A DNA stretch of 64,000 bases from the NCBI RefSeq assembly GCF_014905175.1, contig NC_057788.1:14037404-14101403 (forward strand), written 5' to 3'. The DNA is from Aphidius gifuensis (lineage: Eukaryota; Arthropoda; Insecta; Hymenoptera; Braconidae). Each line of letters begins with the position of its first letter. Position 1 is the stretch's first letter. The position numbers and the translations under genes were made by a program. Below the pieces are notes generated by a model. The model did not search any database. It was not told the origin of the DNA and saw only the letters and a list, made by a program, of their open reading frames with translations. Of this stretch, positions 52,133 to 63,659 are shown piece by piece.

Positions 52133-55100
52133 TTATTCGGGGTCATAGCCCCAAGGTAAGGTATCAGTTCCACCATTTTGATCAAGAGCTCGTTTATCAT
52201 CAGCCCAGCTGAGTGCAACTTTACTTTGTACAATTGTTCTTACTTGATGATCTTTACTTCTGATTAAATGTTGATTTTTTTTCAATATTTGATGATTCAA
52301 AAGGCAGGACATAAAATTATCAAAATTTATGTCTTTCAAAACCAAACCTTTTACACCTTTTGCTTTTTTGTAAGTTTTATCATCATCAATGTTTATAACT
52401 TTATAACTATACAATTTGGCTCTCAAGCCAGCAAACTCAGTCATAATTTTGCCATTATTTTCGTCTTTCATAAGACCAATAACTTTTTTGTTGACTCTTG
52501 GCATGTTATAAATATTATTTGGTGGATAATCTGATGTGTCAAATCTTTCTAAATTTTCCTTCATTTTTTCATAAATATCAGGAACTTTGAAATTTAAAAT
52601 GAGTGAATCAGTATCCATGTAAAGTGCTTTGGCCTCATCATCTTTGAATTTTTTTTTTAATATAATTGTAGTAAAAATCATAAATCCAAATTTTTGATAG
52701 ATCTAATATTGTAAACCCTGAATAAATTGGTTTATTAAAAATTACTTTAACTCTTGACATTTCAATAATTGCAATGTCATCTTTGTAAATTGAACAACTG
52801 TGAAAATTTGGTTTCGCTATCAATGATCTTGCTCCGTAGCGACCTTCCCATTTTGTCACCAATTTCACATCTTTTTCCTTTCGCACATTTTGCATTGTTT
52901 TTCCATATACACTGTTGTTCATTAATTTGAAAAAATTTTTACCAAAATCAGTGGTTGCTTGCTGACGCATACCAGTATTAAGATCTATATATTTTTTCAG
53001 CCATGAGCGTCAAAAGTTCAAGTTCCACACCTCTATACTTTAACATTGCATCAAATGCTAGACCTGGTGCAGTAAAATAATAAAGTGCATCTAGACTGTA
53101 TGTTGATAAACAGCTCAAACGAAAATTTTCAAAAATATCAGCCAACAACAGCACATCAGTTTTCAAATATAAATCAGAATATTCACCTAATGTATTTATT
53201 TGAAATTTTTCCCAAATATTTTTGGCATGTTCATAGTCTGCATCTGAGATGTTAGCATTATTTAATTTTGAGAAAAATTCTTTTTTTGGTGGTAGAGTTG
53301 TTTCGGCTAATTTTTCCCATGAGTCAATATATTCATAGGGAAATACTCCTTTTCTACACAATAAATCAAAGTATTCACTATTGCATTCACTACGTGTTAT
53401 AATTTTTTGATCATTGCTCAAATCAGATGATAATCTATCAATACTACTAGACATAAATCTAAATGAGTCAATAAATCTTAAACTTACAACAGTATTATCC
53501 ACTTTTTTTGTGAATGAAATGTATTTCTCTTTGTTTATTGGTAATATATGTATGCGACCATCGAATGCCTTGCAAAGTTCTTGTATTAAAAAATGTGAGT
53601 CGTATCTCGATAAATTGTGCATGACTTTAGGTACGTTGTGGGACTTTGTATAGTTAATATTGCATCTAGCATGAGCTGGACCTCGATATGATCCGCTGAA
53701 ATGATCGTGATCATGGTGCTTAACGTCTTGCTCCATGAAAATCTCCTCACATATATGACAAATTGTGGCATTTTGAAATTCATGCTCCTGTTGCACAGTC
53801 AATTTTTCTATTGGTATTGGATTTAAAAGTATATCATTGACCTGGTGAGCTAATCTTTGCAATTCTCCAATAAACCATTCAATACAGTTTTCACTACGAT
53901 TCATTCTGTAGAATGATAATGTATTATTATAGGTACATTTAACATAGTACGCAGCACTGTCTGGAGTATGTTCTTCAGAGTCAGTATTATCAATCGGTTT
54001 TAAAATACACTCCAAATCAGCATAGACGACAAAAGGTACAAGTTCTCTGTATCGATGATTTTTAAATTTCAGCATATTGGCATCTTTTCTTGGCATAATC
54101 ATCCGTGCATGATTAATTTGACAACAGTCAGCCAAATGCTTTTCCAAATAGAGCTCTGACGAGAAATGATTTAGACATCTATCACAAATATATAAACGAC
54201 AATGAGCCTTGCTGACTTGTAAGCCTACCAAGCGTGATAAATTTTTAATTAATGCAAAATGGAAAATTTTTTTTCCTTTTTTCTGCTTTTGAACATAATT
54301 TTCATATTCATTGTCTTCATCAACTTCCATTTTATTGTCATCATCGTCATCATCATCTTCATCATCGTCGTCAGCCGAAAAACATTCATCATCAAAAATA
54401 CTGTCATTAGTATTGGTAACTTTTTTTTTTTTTATCATTTTCGTTTTTATCGACTGCCAACAGATGAATTGTTTGACTGTCACAAATATTATCACTTAAA
54501 AATATAGGAGCAATAATACTTTTTTCGGATTATTTGGAACAATTGCGTAAATATTTATTTTCAAATTGTTGAGTTTTTCAAATTTTGGTATGTATCGCAG
54601 CTTCATTGGAAAAGATATTCCATCATATGATAACACTGTACTAAAATGTGGATATGATGCAACACGACACACATTTTCTTGTGCAGGATGTAAAGCTGCA
54701 GTCACACACCACAAAAAACAAAAATTATCTCTATTTTCTATATTCAAAACTGCTCTTTTTTTTTTTGATGTCATCAGGCATTTCAACAAACGTAGAATCA
54801 CCACCACGCAACGGTTGATATTTGCATACAGTAAAGATAATGCTCTGAATTTTTTTCAAGCTCCAGCCGGAAATACCAAGATTCAACTCCTCAATTTTCT
54901 TCAATAATGGATCGAAAAAATGTTCATTAAACCACTCATCCAGGTCTGTTGTTGGAAGTATAACAGCATTTTTTGTAATAAAAGATTTGATTTCTCTCAC
55001 TTCTGTATCATCTTTTAAAACTTCATATTCACAATGTAAACATGAATTGATCTTGAGATTAATTTTTTTTTTTCAAAAAAGCTTTTAGTTATCTGCTGAC

Positions 55101-55505
55101 AACAGTTTGAGCATCTCTCAAAAAATTTTCAATTCCTATATGATACAAATTGGTCACACTTCCAGTTACTATATTGCCTTTAAAAATATTCTCCAAGTCA
55201 TTCCATTTTACTCTGTTATGCAATGTCGGTTCATCATGATGAGTGCTCATACCAGCACCATGATGTAAAGTTTTTTTTCTTTTCACTTGTAACTTTTCAA
55301 CTATAGTTGTGAGTCTAACTACGACTAGTAGTATTCTTTTTTTTAAACCGACTGAATCAGCTGAATTTTTCAAAAATTTATTCAATAGTTTCACATTTAC
55401 ATTACCCCATTTGATCCATCGATCAATTTTCTCAATAGTATTTGCAGATGAATAACCCGCACTTAAAATGTTAACAAGCTTCTCACACCTTTCGATAGAA
55501 TACAT
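52133..55505 (-). pseudogene. Protein-primed DNA polymerase B, deleted and frameshifted
   Basis: Pieces in order on the minus strand are 55505-55089, 55000-54731, 54807-54496, 54495-52978, 52970-52638 and 52681-52133. The amino region has no known motif but recurs in remnant D. An acidic linker (DDDDEDDDDDDD) and a Cys/His finger (CDRCLNHF...H...C) precede the exonuclease: Exo I PFVVYADLECIL, Exo II HNLSRYDSHFL, Exo III YLKTDVLLLADIF. Palm motif B (KLMNNSVYGKTMQN) and motif C (LYMDTDSL) remain. Between ELELLT and WLKKYIDLNTGMR (about 52990) roughly 150-200 residues expected to hold motif A are missing. Several A/T-run frameshifts add damage. The enzyme copies the element from a terminal protein; this copy is dead. 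Confidence 0.85.
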
Positions 55506-55946
55506 TTTTAAATATATAATTTTTTTTAATACTCAGAAGGAAGTAGTTGCCGCGAGATCAACTGACCACTGACTAATGAAAGATGAATAATTTACCGTGC
55601 AATCAACATAAAATATATTTATAAATAAAAAGAACAATACATTTGTCTTGAAAAGAAAAATAAAAATGTGCAAAGTAAGCAAAAAATAAAAAGCGATGCA
55701 TGATTGAGACAACGGATCTACAATGACCGCGCGTGCTTGCTGTACGTCATGGATCATGTTTCGATGCCCCGTTCAAATCATTGTCTCCACGTTGGACGTG
55801 ATTTATATTATTTTAGAAAAATGAAAAATATAGTTGACTTTACTTTTTTGATGACTCTCCATTTTTTTATCTTTGAATACATTCTACGAGAATCATTTTT
55901 TTGTAATTTCATGTTGAATTGATATTCAAGTTAAAAAACTGAATGA

Positions 55947-55954
55947 TGACGTCA
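55947..55954. promoter_or_regulatory. CRE-like palindrome upstream of polymerase (element B)
   Basis: TGACGTCA in the context GAATGATGACGTCAGCTTAC, about 440 bp upstream of the polymerase start, conserved with 10721-10728 in remnant D despite a roughly 300-bp sequence difference between site and gene. Confidence 0.4.
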
Positions 55955-56159
55955 GCTTACAATCCTATGATAGTATTGAAAAATGAATGAATAATAATAA
56001 AAAATTAATATTTCGAGTAAATTTATTGCTGACAAGAAAAAATTTTCAGAAGTCAATCTAAAATGGAGAATGTTTTTGGAAAATTTCCAAAAATTTTTTT
56101 AAAATTTCTGAAAAAATTTTATTGCATATTTGGTTGACTCCCGAAACTTTGAAAATCTA

Positions 56160-56706
56160 CTTTACCATCAGTCGGTAAAATAGAAATCTTCATTACCGAC
56201 CGCGATGAAAGTTTCGTGTGTCATCCGAAAATACAATTAATTTTTTTTTTGATTTTCATTTTAATTCCTAGTTACAGCAACATCTAATTAAAAAATATAT
56301 ATGTATATAGGACATGAGACATGGGTCATGTGACTTGAGCTATGCCCCAGGACATGGGACACGATACATCGCATGTTAAAATAACAAAATTTATTTTTTT
56401 CCCGATCAAGTCTGTAATACCGACACATGACAATTGGGAATTTACACCATCAAATGGTATATGGGACATAAGACATAAGACATGAGAAATCGCACGTTAA
56501 AATGACAAAATTTTTCCAAATCTGTATTACCGACCCAGGGTAAGAATGACAAATTTCTTTACCATCTCTGCATTATCAACAACTAGGAATTCGAATGAAA
56601 AATTTCTTTACTATCTCTGTGATACCGACCGAGTTGCAGTCCCCTGTCCCCTCGCCGATCTACCTCTTTTCGACATCCCTCTGATCCAGAACGCCTATAC
56701 ACTACT
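56160..56706 (-). repeat. Right terminal inverted repeat of element B
   Basis: Inverted match of 39939-40255 plus an additional internal duplication (two cycles of the CGGTAATACAGACTTG-type unit and CATGTCC-rich tract). It ends ATACACTACT at 56706. Confidence 0.85.
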
Positions 56707-57474
56707 TCCAGGAAAATTCCAGTCACTGTTACGACGTCATCTGCTGAGGCATCAATAAAAAAAAAATTGCAAAATGAGTCACAGGATAATGATAAAAAAA
56801 ACACTGGGTGCAAATGATTCCAATATTGTAACGCTTCAATCGGAAAGTACAATAAATAAATTACGATCAGCCGCTGTACCATCACCAACAGCTTCGCAAT
56901 CTGTATTAGTAAATTCCTCTCCTGTTGATGAATCAACTTTACCAATAATTCCTGCGGAAAATTCATAACCAAGTAACGCGATGAAAAAGTAAGAAGAGCA
57001 AGAAAGACTTACATTTGAAAACTCAAGTTGATTTCCTACAAAATGTAAGAAAATCTTAATATCTTTTATGGATTTACATTTTTTACTAAGTATTTGAATA
57101 TGTTTCTCATTTTTTTTTTAGACTTCAGCGCAGCAGACTCAAATGGCTAGAGCTACAATGTGCCCATCAAATTGTTATCAACATGATGTCATGGGGGTGT
57201 CTAATGTAAACTCAGCATTTTTTAACCAGCAGCCACTTCGGACTTTTTTGCTATTCCCGGCATTAGCAGATTCCAGTGTCATTTCACCAAGCGGTCTCAG
57301 ATATTTAAATCATGGAATCCAACCATTTGTCGATCCACGAGAAATTATTTATTCCCCTCTTGAACATTTCCCTATTATTCCTTTTTTTCCATTTTTCCCT
57401 CCTCTATGACGATGCATTATTGAATTTTTATAAAAATGAGAAATAAATTCCCAGATAACCATAACTGGTAGGAC

Positions 57475-57690
57475 GATTTGCTACCGGTAATCTACTGGTA
57501 GCTTACCGGTAACTACTACTGGTAGGTAACTGGTAGCTCCTACCAGTAATTTCAAACCAGTATATTACTGGAATTCTACTGGTAGATACTACCGGTAGGA
57601 ACTACCAGTAATCTACCAGTAGAATTCCAGTAGAAAATTACTGGTAAGAACTACCAGTAGTCTACTGGTAGATTACTGGTAAATTATTTT
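57475..57690. repeat. ACTGGTAG/CTACCAGT palindromic satellite
   Basis: About 200 bp made almost entirely of CTACTGGTAGATTACTGGTA-type motifs and their complements, with ACCGGTAA variants. Nearly every 10-15 bases can pair with a neighbour. It lies just after the polyadenylation signal of the host-like gene. Confidence 0.8.
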
Positions 57691-57829
57691 GATAAACCCG
57701 AAAGCCTCAGCATTAGAGTATTTGCTGTAATAAATAACACGCTTGCTTGTAATTATATTATTGAATAAATTAATATTTTACGGCATACAGCTAAAGTATA
57801 AATGCAGCTGAGAAAATTTATATTTTTTA

Positions 57830-58660
57830 AAACAAAAATGTCCTAGAAAAAGATGTAGCTAAGCTGAGCCACATTGATTCTTGAGCTACATTTTCTCCTT
57901 AGCTACTGCTTGTCCTATATACATATATATTGATTTATTTAATAAATGAAATACAAGTAATTGAATTTTTAAAAAATGAAAATGTCTAACGAAATGTAGC
58001 TGCTCCGAAAAGAATGTGGCTAAGGAATTGATGTTGCTTGAAACATAATTTTTCTGGGCACATTAATTCCTTAGCTACTGCTTTTCTTTAGAATTTTTTT
58101 TTATTTATTGAATAAAATACATGTAATTTAATTTTTAAAAAATAAAAATGTCCAAGGAAAAGCAGTAGCCACCCTGGTAGAAAATTTCTCCGCCATTACT
58201 CCGCCATTACTCAGGCTTTCTCCAGCATTACTCCTTTTTTAGCCCGTTTCAGAGAAAATGCCTCCGGCATGAGGTTGGTAGCACATTAATTTTTCCGACA
58301 TTAATCTCATGCCGGAGTATTGACTCCGCCACCAACCTCATCGCAGTATCTAAGGGAAAAATGTAGCTAAGGAATTAAGGTTGCCAAAGAATTAGATTTT
58401 AAGCAACATTACTTTCTTCGAAGATAATTTTTTGGCAACCTCAATTCCTTAGCTACATCTTTTTCTTAGCTACAGCTTTTCCTTGGACATTTTCATTTAT
58501 TCCATGAATAAAATACATGTAAATTTATTTTTTTAAAATATAAATGTCCAAGAAAAAGCAGTAGCTAAGGGATAAAATGTAACTAAGGAATTGAGGTTGC
58601 CAAAGAATTATATTATGAGCAACATTATTTTCTTCAAAGATAATTTTTCGGCAACCACAA
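57830..58660. repeat. Composite of palindromic TAGCTAAGGAA units and a CCGGCATTACTCC element
   Basis: Inverted units around AAGATGTAGCTAAG and CTTAGCTACATTTT repeat at 57850, 57900, 58010, 58070, 58360, 58450 and 58560. A copy of the element seen at 1166-1391 (CTCCGCCATTACTC, CTCATGCCGGAGTA) is embedded at 58165-58350. No gene. Confidence 0.65.
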
Positions 58661-58774
58661 TTGAGGGTCCGGATGCAATAACCGGCCGCACGCTCGAAGC
58701 CCAAGAAAACACGACGTTGCTCTGGGTAAAAAATCAAACATTAACTATTGAAAAAAAAAAAATACCATCATTTG

Positions 58775-59443
58775 TAGAATTAAAAAATACATATTTTCCT
58801 TTAAATAAATTTTTTGTTATGATTATTAGTTAACGAGTAGTAGTATATCAAGAAGTTTTATCCAAATTTTCAGGTATTTTTATTAATTGATTACTGAGTT
58901 ATTAATTTAACAACAAATCGCAAGCCGCCGTTGAAGCTATATATGCTTGATCGTTACCCCCTCTCTCACAAACGTGTATGTTCGCGCGTTCGTATATTCA
59001 TAAAAATACAAACGATAGACGCGCAATTTGTTGTTAAATTAATAACTCAGTAAATAATTAATAAAAATACCTGAAAATTTGGATAAAACTTCTTGATATA
59101 CTACTACACAATATTGTCGCTGACAAGTTACTCAATTTTGAAATTTCTCCGACTCTTTTATCGTTTGAAATTAGACAAATCGAATTTTTCCGTGGACATG
59201 AATCAATAAATAAAAAAAAATAAACAATATGAATAAATAATTTTTTTAATAATGCTGTTGGCATCGCTAGATTATTATAAAGCTACTGTCAAATTTTCAA
59301 GTTGATTTATTTATTTTTAAGAAAGTTATCACAAGTTATATATTGAAAAAAAAGTATTTTGTTTTTAATTTTTAACTCGTTAACTAATAATCATAACAAA
59401 AAATTTATTTGAAGGAAAATATGTATTTTTTAATTCTACATGT
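58775..59443. mobile_element. Foldback/MITE with about 149-bp arms, interrupted
   Basis: The left arm 58775-58923 pairs with two blocks on the right: 59030-59106 (ATAACTCAGTAAATAATTAA) and 59375-59443 (CTCGTTAACTAATAATCATA). The 268 bp between these blocks is an insertion into the right arm. The central loop has AAACGTGTATGTTCGCGCGT. No protein. Confidence 0.7.
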
Positions 59444-59449
59444 TTTGAC

Positions 59450-60400
59450 TAAATGGTCATATATCACTGTAGCCATCTAGTGACAATCAATGGAAGATTG
59501 ATTGTCAACCATTGTTACTAATATTTTTCTCTCTTATAATTTTTTCTCTCTCTCTCTCTAGCTCTTATTATGATTATTAGTGTAGTCTTCAACAGCTCAT
59601 CGACTCAACATATATTTTCAAGTGTAATTAATCCAACTCAATTTAGATATTAAATCAATTAGTTATTAAATAATAAATAATTAGTGTTCTTATTTATTTA
59701 TGCAATTATTTAATCCAAAGTGCTCAACAATTCTAAAATGAAATCCCAACTCTGAACCAATTGATACCTAACCTGATTAATACCTTCACACTATCCTGAT
59801 TCAACTCTGCGATCCTATAAACTTAAATAAAATTATAGTCCACCTGCTCCAACTCAAAACATTGGTCCTTCGAGCCGGATAGTGTGTTCGATTAATTTAG
59901 TGGTGGTGAAATAAACAAAAAAAAAAAAAGAGAATCGGTGCATTGCTGAGCGCTCATGAACATTGTGCTGCACTGATTCACACTAAAGAACAATAATTTA
60001 TTTAGTGTATCCTATATAAAAAAAAGCATTGGTGTCATGGCGGCGCTTGATGAATTTCAAACTTGCCGCCTGAAATTTGAATTTGATTGGCTCTCATTTG
60101 AAATTTGATTGCCGCTTCGATTTCATTGGTTCATGAGAATCACCCTATTTTAATGTCGCGTTGCGTGATGAGATTTGACGCGTCAGTCGATAATTCCGAG
60201 ACTTGCTCGTGGCTCGGCCTTTCCGTTTTGGCATTCACCGTGGCAGGACCACGTCAATGCTCATTTGCTGAAGCAGTTACATTGCATAGTTTCACATTAT
60301 TTATTAATTAGTAAAAGAATTAATCTAACATCATCATTTAATTATTTTAAATATACAATAATTATTAATATAATTATCTTATTGTGAAATTGATTTTATT
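59450..60400. other. No gene seen; promoter-like segment near 60015
   Basis: AT-rich, with a CTCTCTCTCTCT tract at 59550. At 60015 CCTATATAAAAAAAAGCATT then GTCATGGCGGCG resembles the inner part of the remnant D arm (10850-10900). The TATA-like box lies about 395 bp before the ATG at 60411. Confidence 0.35.
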
Positions 60401-60410
60401 TGAAACAAAA

Positions 60411-62563
60411 TGAATCACAACGAACTAACTTCTAATGAAGAGATGGCGATAATTCGATGTAAGTTGCATTTTATTATTTATTGTTTTTTTATAACTTTAT
60501 AGATAAATATCGTTGTTAAACTTTTTTTAAATTAATTTTTTAATCAGTGTTAATTGAATTGAATTTGGTGGAAACCAAAGGGTTTGAGGTTAGGTTTGGT
60601 TTTTTTTTATTAAGAATTTTATTCTATAATTTATATGGTATTTAAAAACGTAATTATTTATTAATTTAATTATTATTGATTGATCTAATTAATTATTTTA
60701 ATTAATTATTAGTTGGTAGCATTTTGATGAGATTTTTATTTCATGCCTCATGGTTTCAAGGTTAGATTTTTTTTTCATTGACATTTTCTAATTAAATTTA
60801 TTTTTAATTTTTCAGCATTGTCACTGGTGCGTTAGTACGCCTTGATCCTCATCGTGTTCGTGTTGGCGAAGCACCTCCACGAGTTAAAATTCTAAGAGGC
60901 ATACTTAGTAATTTACAAGGACGTGAAATACGTCTTCTTATCTGGGACAAACGTGTTGCTGAATTTGAATATCGCATTTTTTGTCAAGTTTTGAGAATTA
61001 ATCGTCCGAAAGTTGTTGTTGCAAATCCTCAATATTTTGATCCAGGGCAAAATTTAATGCCTCTTGAATTATCAGTTCAAACATCTACCTTCATTGATAT
61101 TGTTGGACCTATGGTGGAAGAAATACCTGTAATGCCTGACATACCTAGCTATGAGCTAAGTGCTATTGGCAATATTCTTGGAGCTGTTCGTTTGGTTGCA
61201 TTCATCAGATATCCTATTGAACGCCAAGTTGTTGGCAATTATAGTTTTGGAAGTGGTGCCATTACTGATGGTGTACACCATTTGTGTGTAAATGTTGCTG
61301 GTGCTCAAGGGCCTTCACATGCAGCTGGTACACATAATGTTGTTACTGGTGATTTACGTCGCAATAATTATGAGACAATCGTCTTACAAGTTGCTGATAT
61401 GGCCAACATTTAAATCTTTGAAGATCAAATAATGGACCCAGTTCAATTACGGAACGGATTTCGTAGGATTCCACGAAATGCCTTCGCAGCTGATCAACCA
61501 GCACCATCTCAACAAATTATACAAGGTATTATTCTTTATCTTATTATTGGAACTGGTGTTTTTTTATGATTGATATTTTTTTAATTCAACTGATTTTTTT
61601 TTATTTACAGCACAAGTTGACCAGCATATTAATGCGCCAAGGCACGTGCAAGATATTGCACCAGTTCATCATGGTATTCCAGCACCAGTCATGCAACATA
61701 ATGTTGCACAAGCAGCTGCGCCTTTAAATAATATACCTGGACATCAAGGTATTCTAGCACCAGGCATGCAACATAATGTTGCACAACAGCTTGTACAAGC
61801 AGCTGCGCCTTTAAATAATATACCTGGACATCAAGGTATTCCAGCACCAGTCATGCAACATAATGTTGCACAACAACTTGGACAAGCACTTGATCCTTTA
61901 AATAATTTACCAGTTCATCAACAAGGTGTTGCACCTCAAGCACCTTTAAATAATATACCTGGGCATCGAGATATTCCACCTCAAGCATCATCTGTGCAAC
62001 ATAATGTTTCACCAAGGCTTGATCAAGAAGATGAACAAGTTCCTATTGAAACAATTGATGAACAGGATATTGCATCAGGATTTGTTAATCAACTCGAAAA
62101 TGTGCCAGATAATCATCAAGGTGTTAACCAACGATCTGTGTCAATTGTTCAACAAGGTAATTTCAATAGCTAAACTTGAATTATTATTTCAATATTAATC
62201 CTTTGTTTTTTTTCTATTTGTTCAGATAATATTGGTCGTGCATTACCACGTCACAATTGTGATGACTTTGAAAGACGATACAATGCACGATTCGATCGTG
62301 AATTTATACCGTTTCCATCTAGATCACCTGGTGATTGAGCGGGACCATCTCGTCCACGTATTCTTCGCCGTACCAATCGACTTAAACGTCAAGTTAAAAA
62401 ACAATTGGACATGTCAGATCATGAATCAAGTGACCCTGAAGAACAAGCAAAGTCCATTGTCATTTATGACAGTGATTCAGAAAAAGAAGAAGATGGTGGT
62501 ATTTCAAATACTAAAAAAGCACGTCAAGATTCATCAGGCTCATCTGATGAATCAAACGAGTAA
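60411..62563 (+). pseudogene. Spliced RPA-like (OB-fold) gene with repeat-rich tail
   Basis: Exon 1 60411-60461 (MNHNELTSNEEMAIIR; donor GTAAGT); exon 2 from about 60813 with LVRLDPHRVRVGEAPPRVKI, LSNLQGREIRLLIWDKRVAE and FDPGQNLMPLELSVQTSTF, an RPA-type OB-fold pattern, ending in an in-frame TAA at about 61411. The frame continues (MDPVQLRNGFRRIPRNAF) to donor 61527. The next exon, 61611-62156, has about three 31-residue repeats with APLNNIPGHQGI and MQHNVAQQL. The final exon, 62226-62563, has an acidic Ser-rich end (SDSEKEEDGG). Another in-frame TGA lies at about 62336, and exon 1 to 2 is out of phase. An old gene for a single-strand-binding-like protein, possibly Helitron cargo. Confidence 0.5.
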
Positions 62564-62569
62564 GACATT

Positions 62570-63650
62570 TTTTATGGACACTACTGTTTTATTCTTTTTT
62601 TTTTTTGACTAAGTCAATTTAATTTTTTATAACTAATAATTACCAGTAATTTCTATTTTTTTTTTTTAACGTGTTGTTCATATCATGGATTAATTGTAAC
62701 CATGTTACTAATATTTTTTTCTATTACTTTTATAATTTTGTTGTAATGAGTTATACTGAGCATGTAATGCTAAATTTAAATTTCATTTTAGTTGGTCAAT
62801 TTAATATTACCAGAAACTGGTGCACTTATCACGTTGCCAATGATTATCCAAAAAGTATTATGAAATAATACAATTAATTATTATTTTTATATTTTTGTTA
62901 TAAAAGCCCTAAATATTAGGTGAATCGTTATATAAATGTTCAATTAATCAGTTGATAAGAGTGTTTAATTACTTTGGTTATTTTTAATTGATGTAATGAC
63001 AAATAAAATGACTTAATAATTATAAAAGAATTATTAATTGAACATTTAACGATTGGTGATAATCCCCATGTTGTAACGTCTGGTTACGTTATAGAGTATA
63101 CAAAATAAATAATAGCAAAGCCCTATTTCAGTAGGTGAATTTTTTATTAAGAATTTAATTATTAAATTGATGAGTAATTATTATTATTTGTAGTGAATAA
63201 ATAACGAGTACTGATTATTGTTAAAAAAACAAGATGCATCATCGTACAAACTATAATTCAATTATAATTATAACGTGACATAATGAGAGCAAAGCTCTAT
63301 ATTTTTTTTATTATAATAAAATAGCCCTAAAGATTAGGTGAATTGTTAATTAACTATTTAATTAATATATAGCAACATTGTCTGTCAGTTTAAGTGGTGT
63401 TGTATAAATTTATCTTACAATTTATACCTAGAAACAAAATAGATTCATTAAATAAATTAAAGACATAGGTATATTTTAATTGAAAATTCAATCAAAACCA
63501 AGTGTATACTTATACCATAAATTTTAAAAACAACAGTGAATAATAAACTGATAAACAATAACAATATTCTGTATAAAGTATTAATTATCATTTATCAATA
63601 ATCATGGCGGTGAATGGCGGATTTGAGTAATAACTGAGTAAACAGTATAG
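62570..63650. other. Gene-free AT-rich DNA with palindromic fragments
   Basis: Repeats of CCCTAAA(G/T)ATTAGGTGAAT occur near 62910 and 63330, and GTTCAATTAATCAG is partly inverted near 63020. No coding frame. Confidence 0.5.
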
Positions 63651-63659
63651 ATGGCGCAA

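Larger units (their letters stand above)
39939..56706. mobile_element. Element B: full-length Polinton/Maverick, 16,768 bp
   Basis: Inverted ends start AGTAGTGTAT and finish ATACACTACT, flanked by a perfect 6-bp duplication TCCAGG (39933-39938 and 56707-56712). The element has the full Polinton gene set: integrase with chromodomain, packaging ATPase, PLA2 protein, adenain-like protease, penton, capsid, nuclease-like gene and polymerase B. Later damage includes a deletion through the polymerase palm, a capsid/nuclease fusion deletion, a MITE in the protease, and 3.2 kb of inserted repeats in the ATPase/PLA2 promoter. The ends also match element C. Confidence 0.9.
39823..57409 (+). pseudogene. 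Host-like gene interrupted by element B
   Basis: A frame starts at ATG 39823 (MSQGMNKDKGMAKDGKISSK) and is broken at 39938 by the Polinton. Removing the element and one TCCAGG copy rejoins coding-like sequence at 56713, with IPVTVTTSSAEASI and, in a shifted frame, a Ser/Pro-rich stretch ending IIPAENS. After an intron (donor about 56989, acceptor 57121) a last exon 57122-57409 reads TSAQQTQMARATMCPSNCYQ and ends FFPFFPPL, with AATAAA at about 57440. Frame changes in A runs mean the rejoined reading is not continuous. The protein looks disordered; no family is recognised. Confidence 0.35.

Noticed and set aside
54259..54507. Ser- and Ile/Val-rich plus-strand frames over the polymerase
   Set aside because: Complement of the Asp-rich linker of polymerase B.
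55704..55922. 72-codon frame upstream of polymerase in element B
   Set aside because: Lies in sequence absent from remnant D, has no homologue in the window and ordinary random composition.
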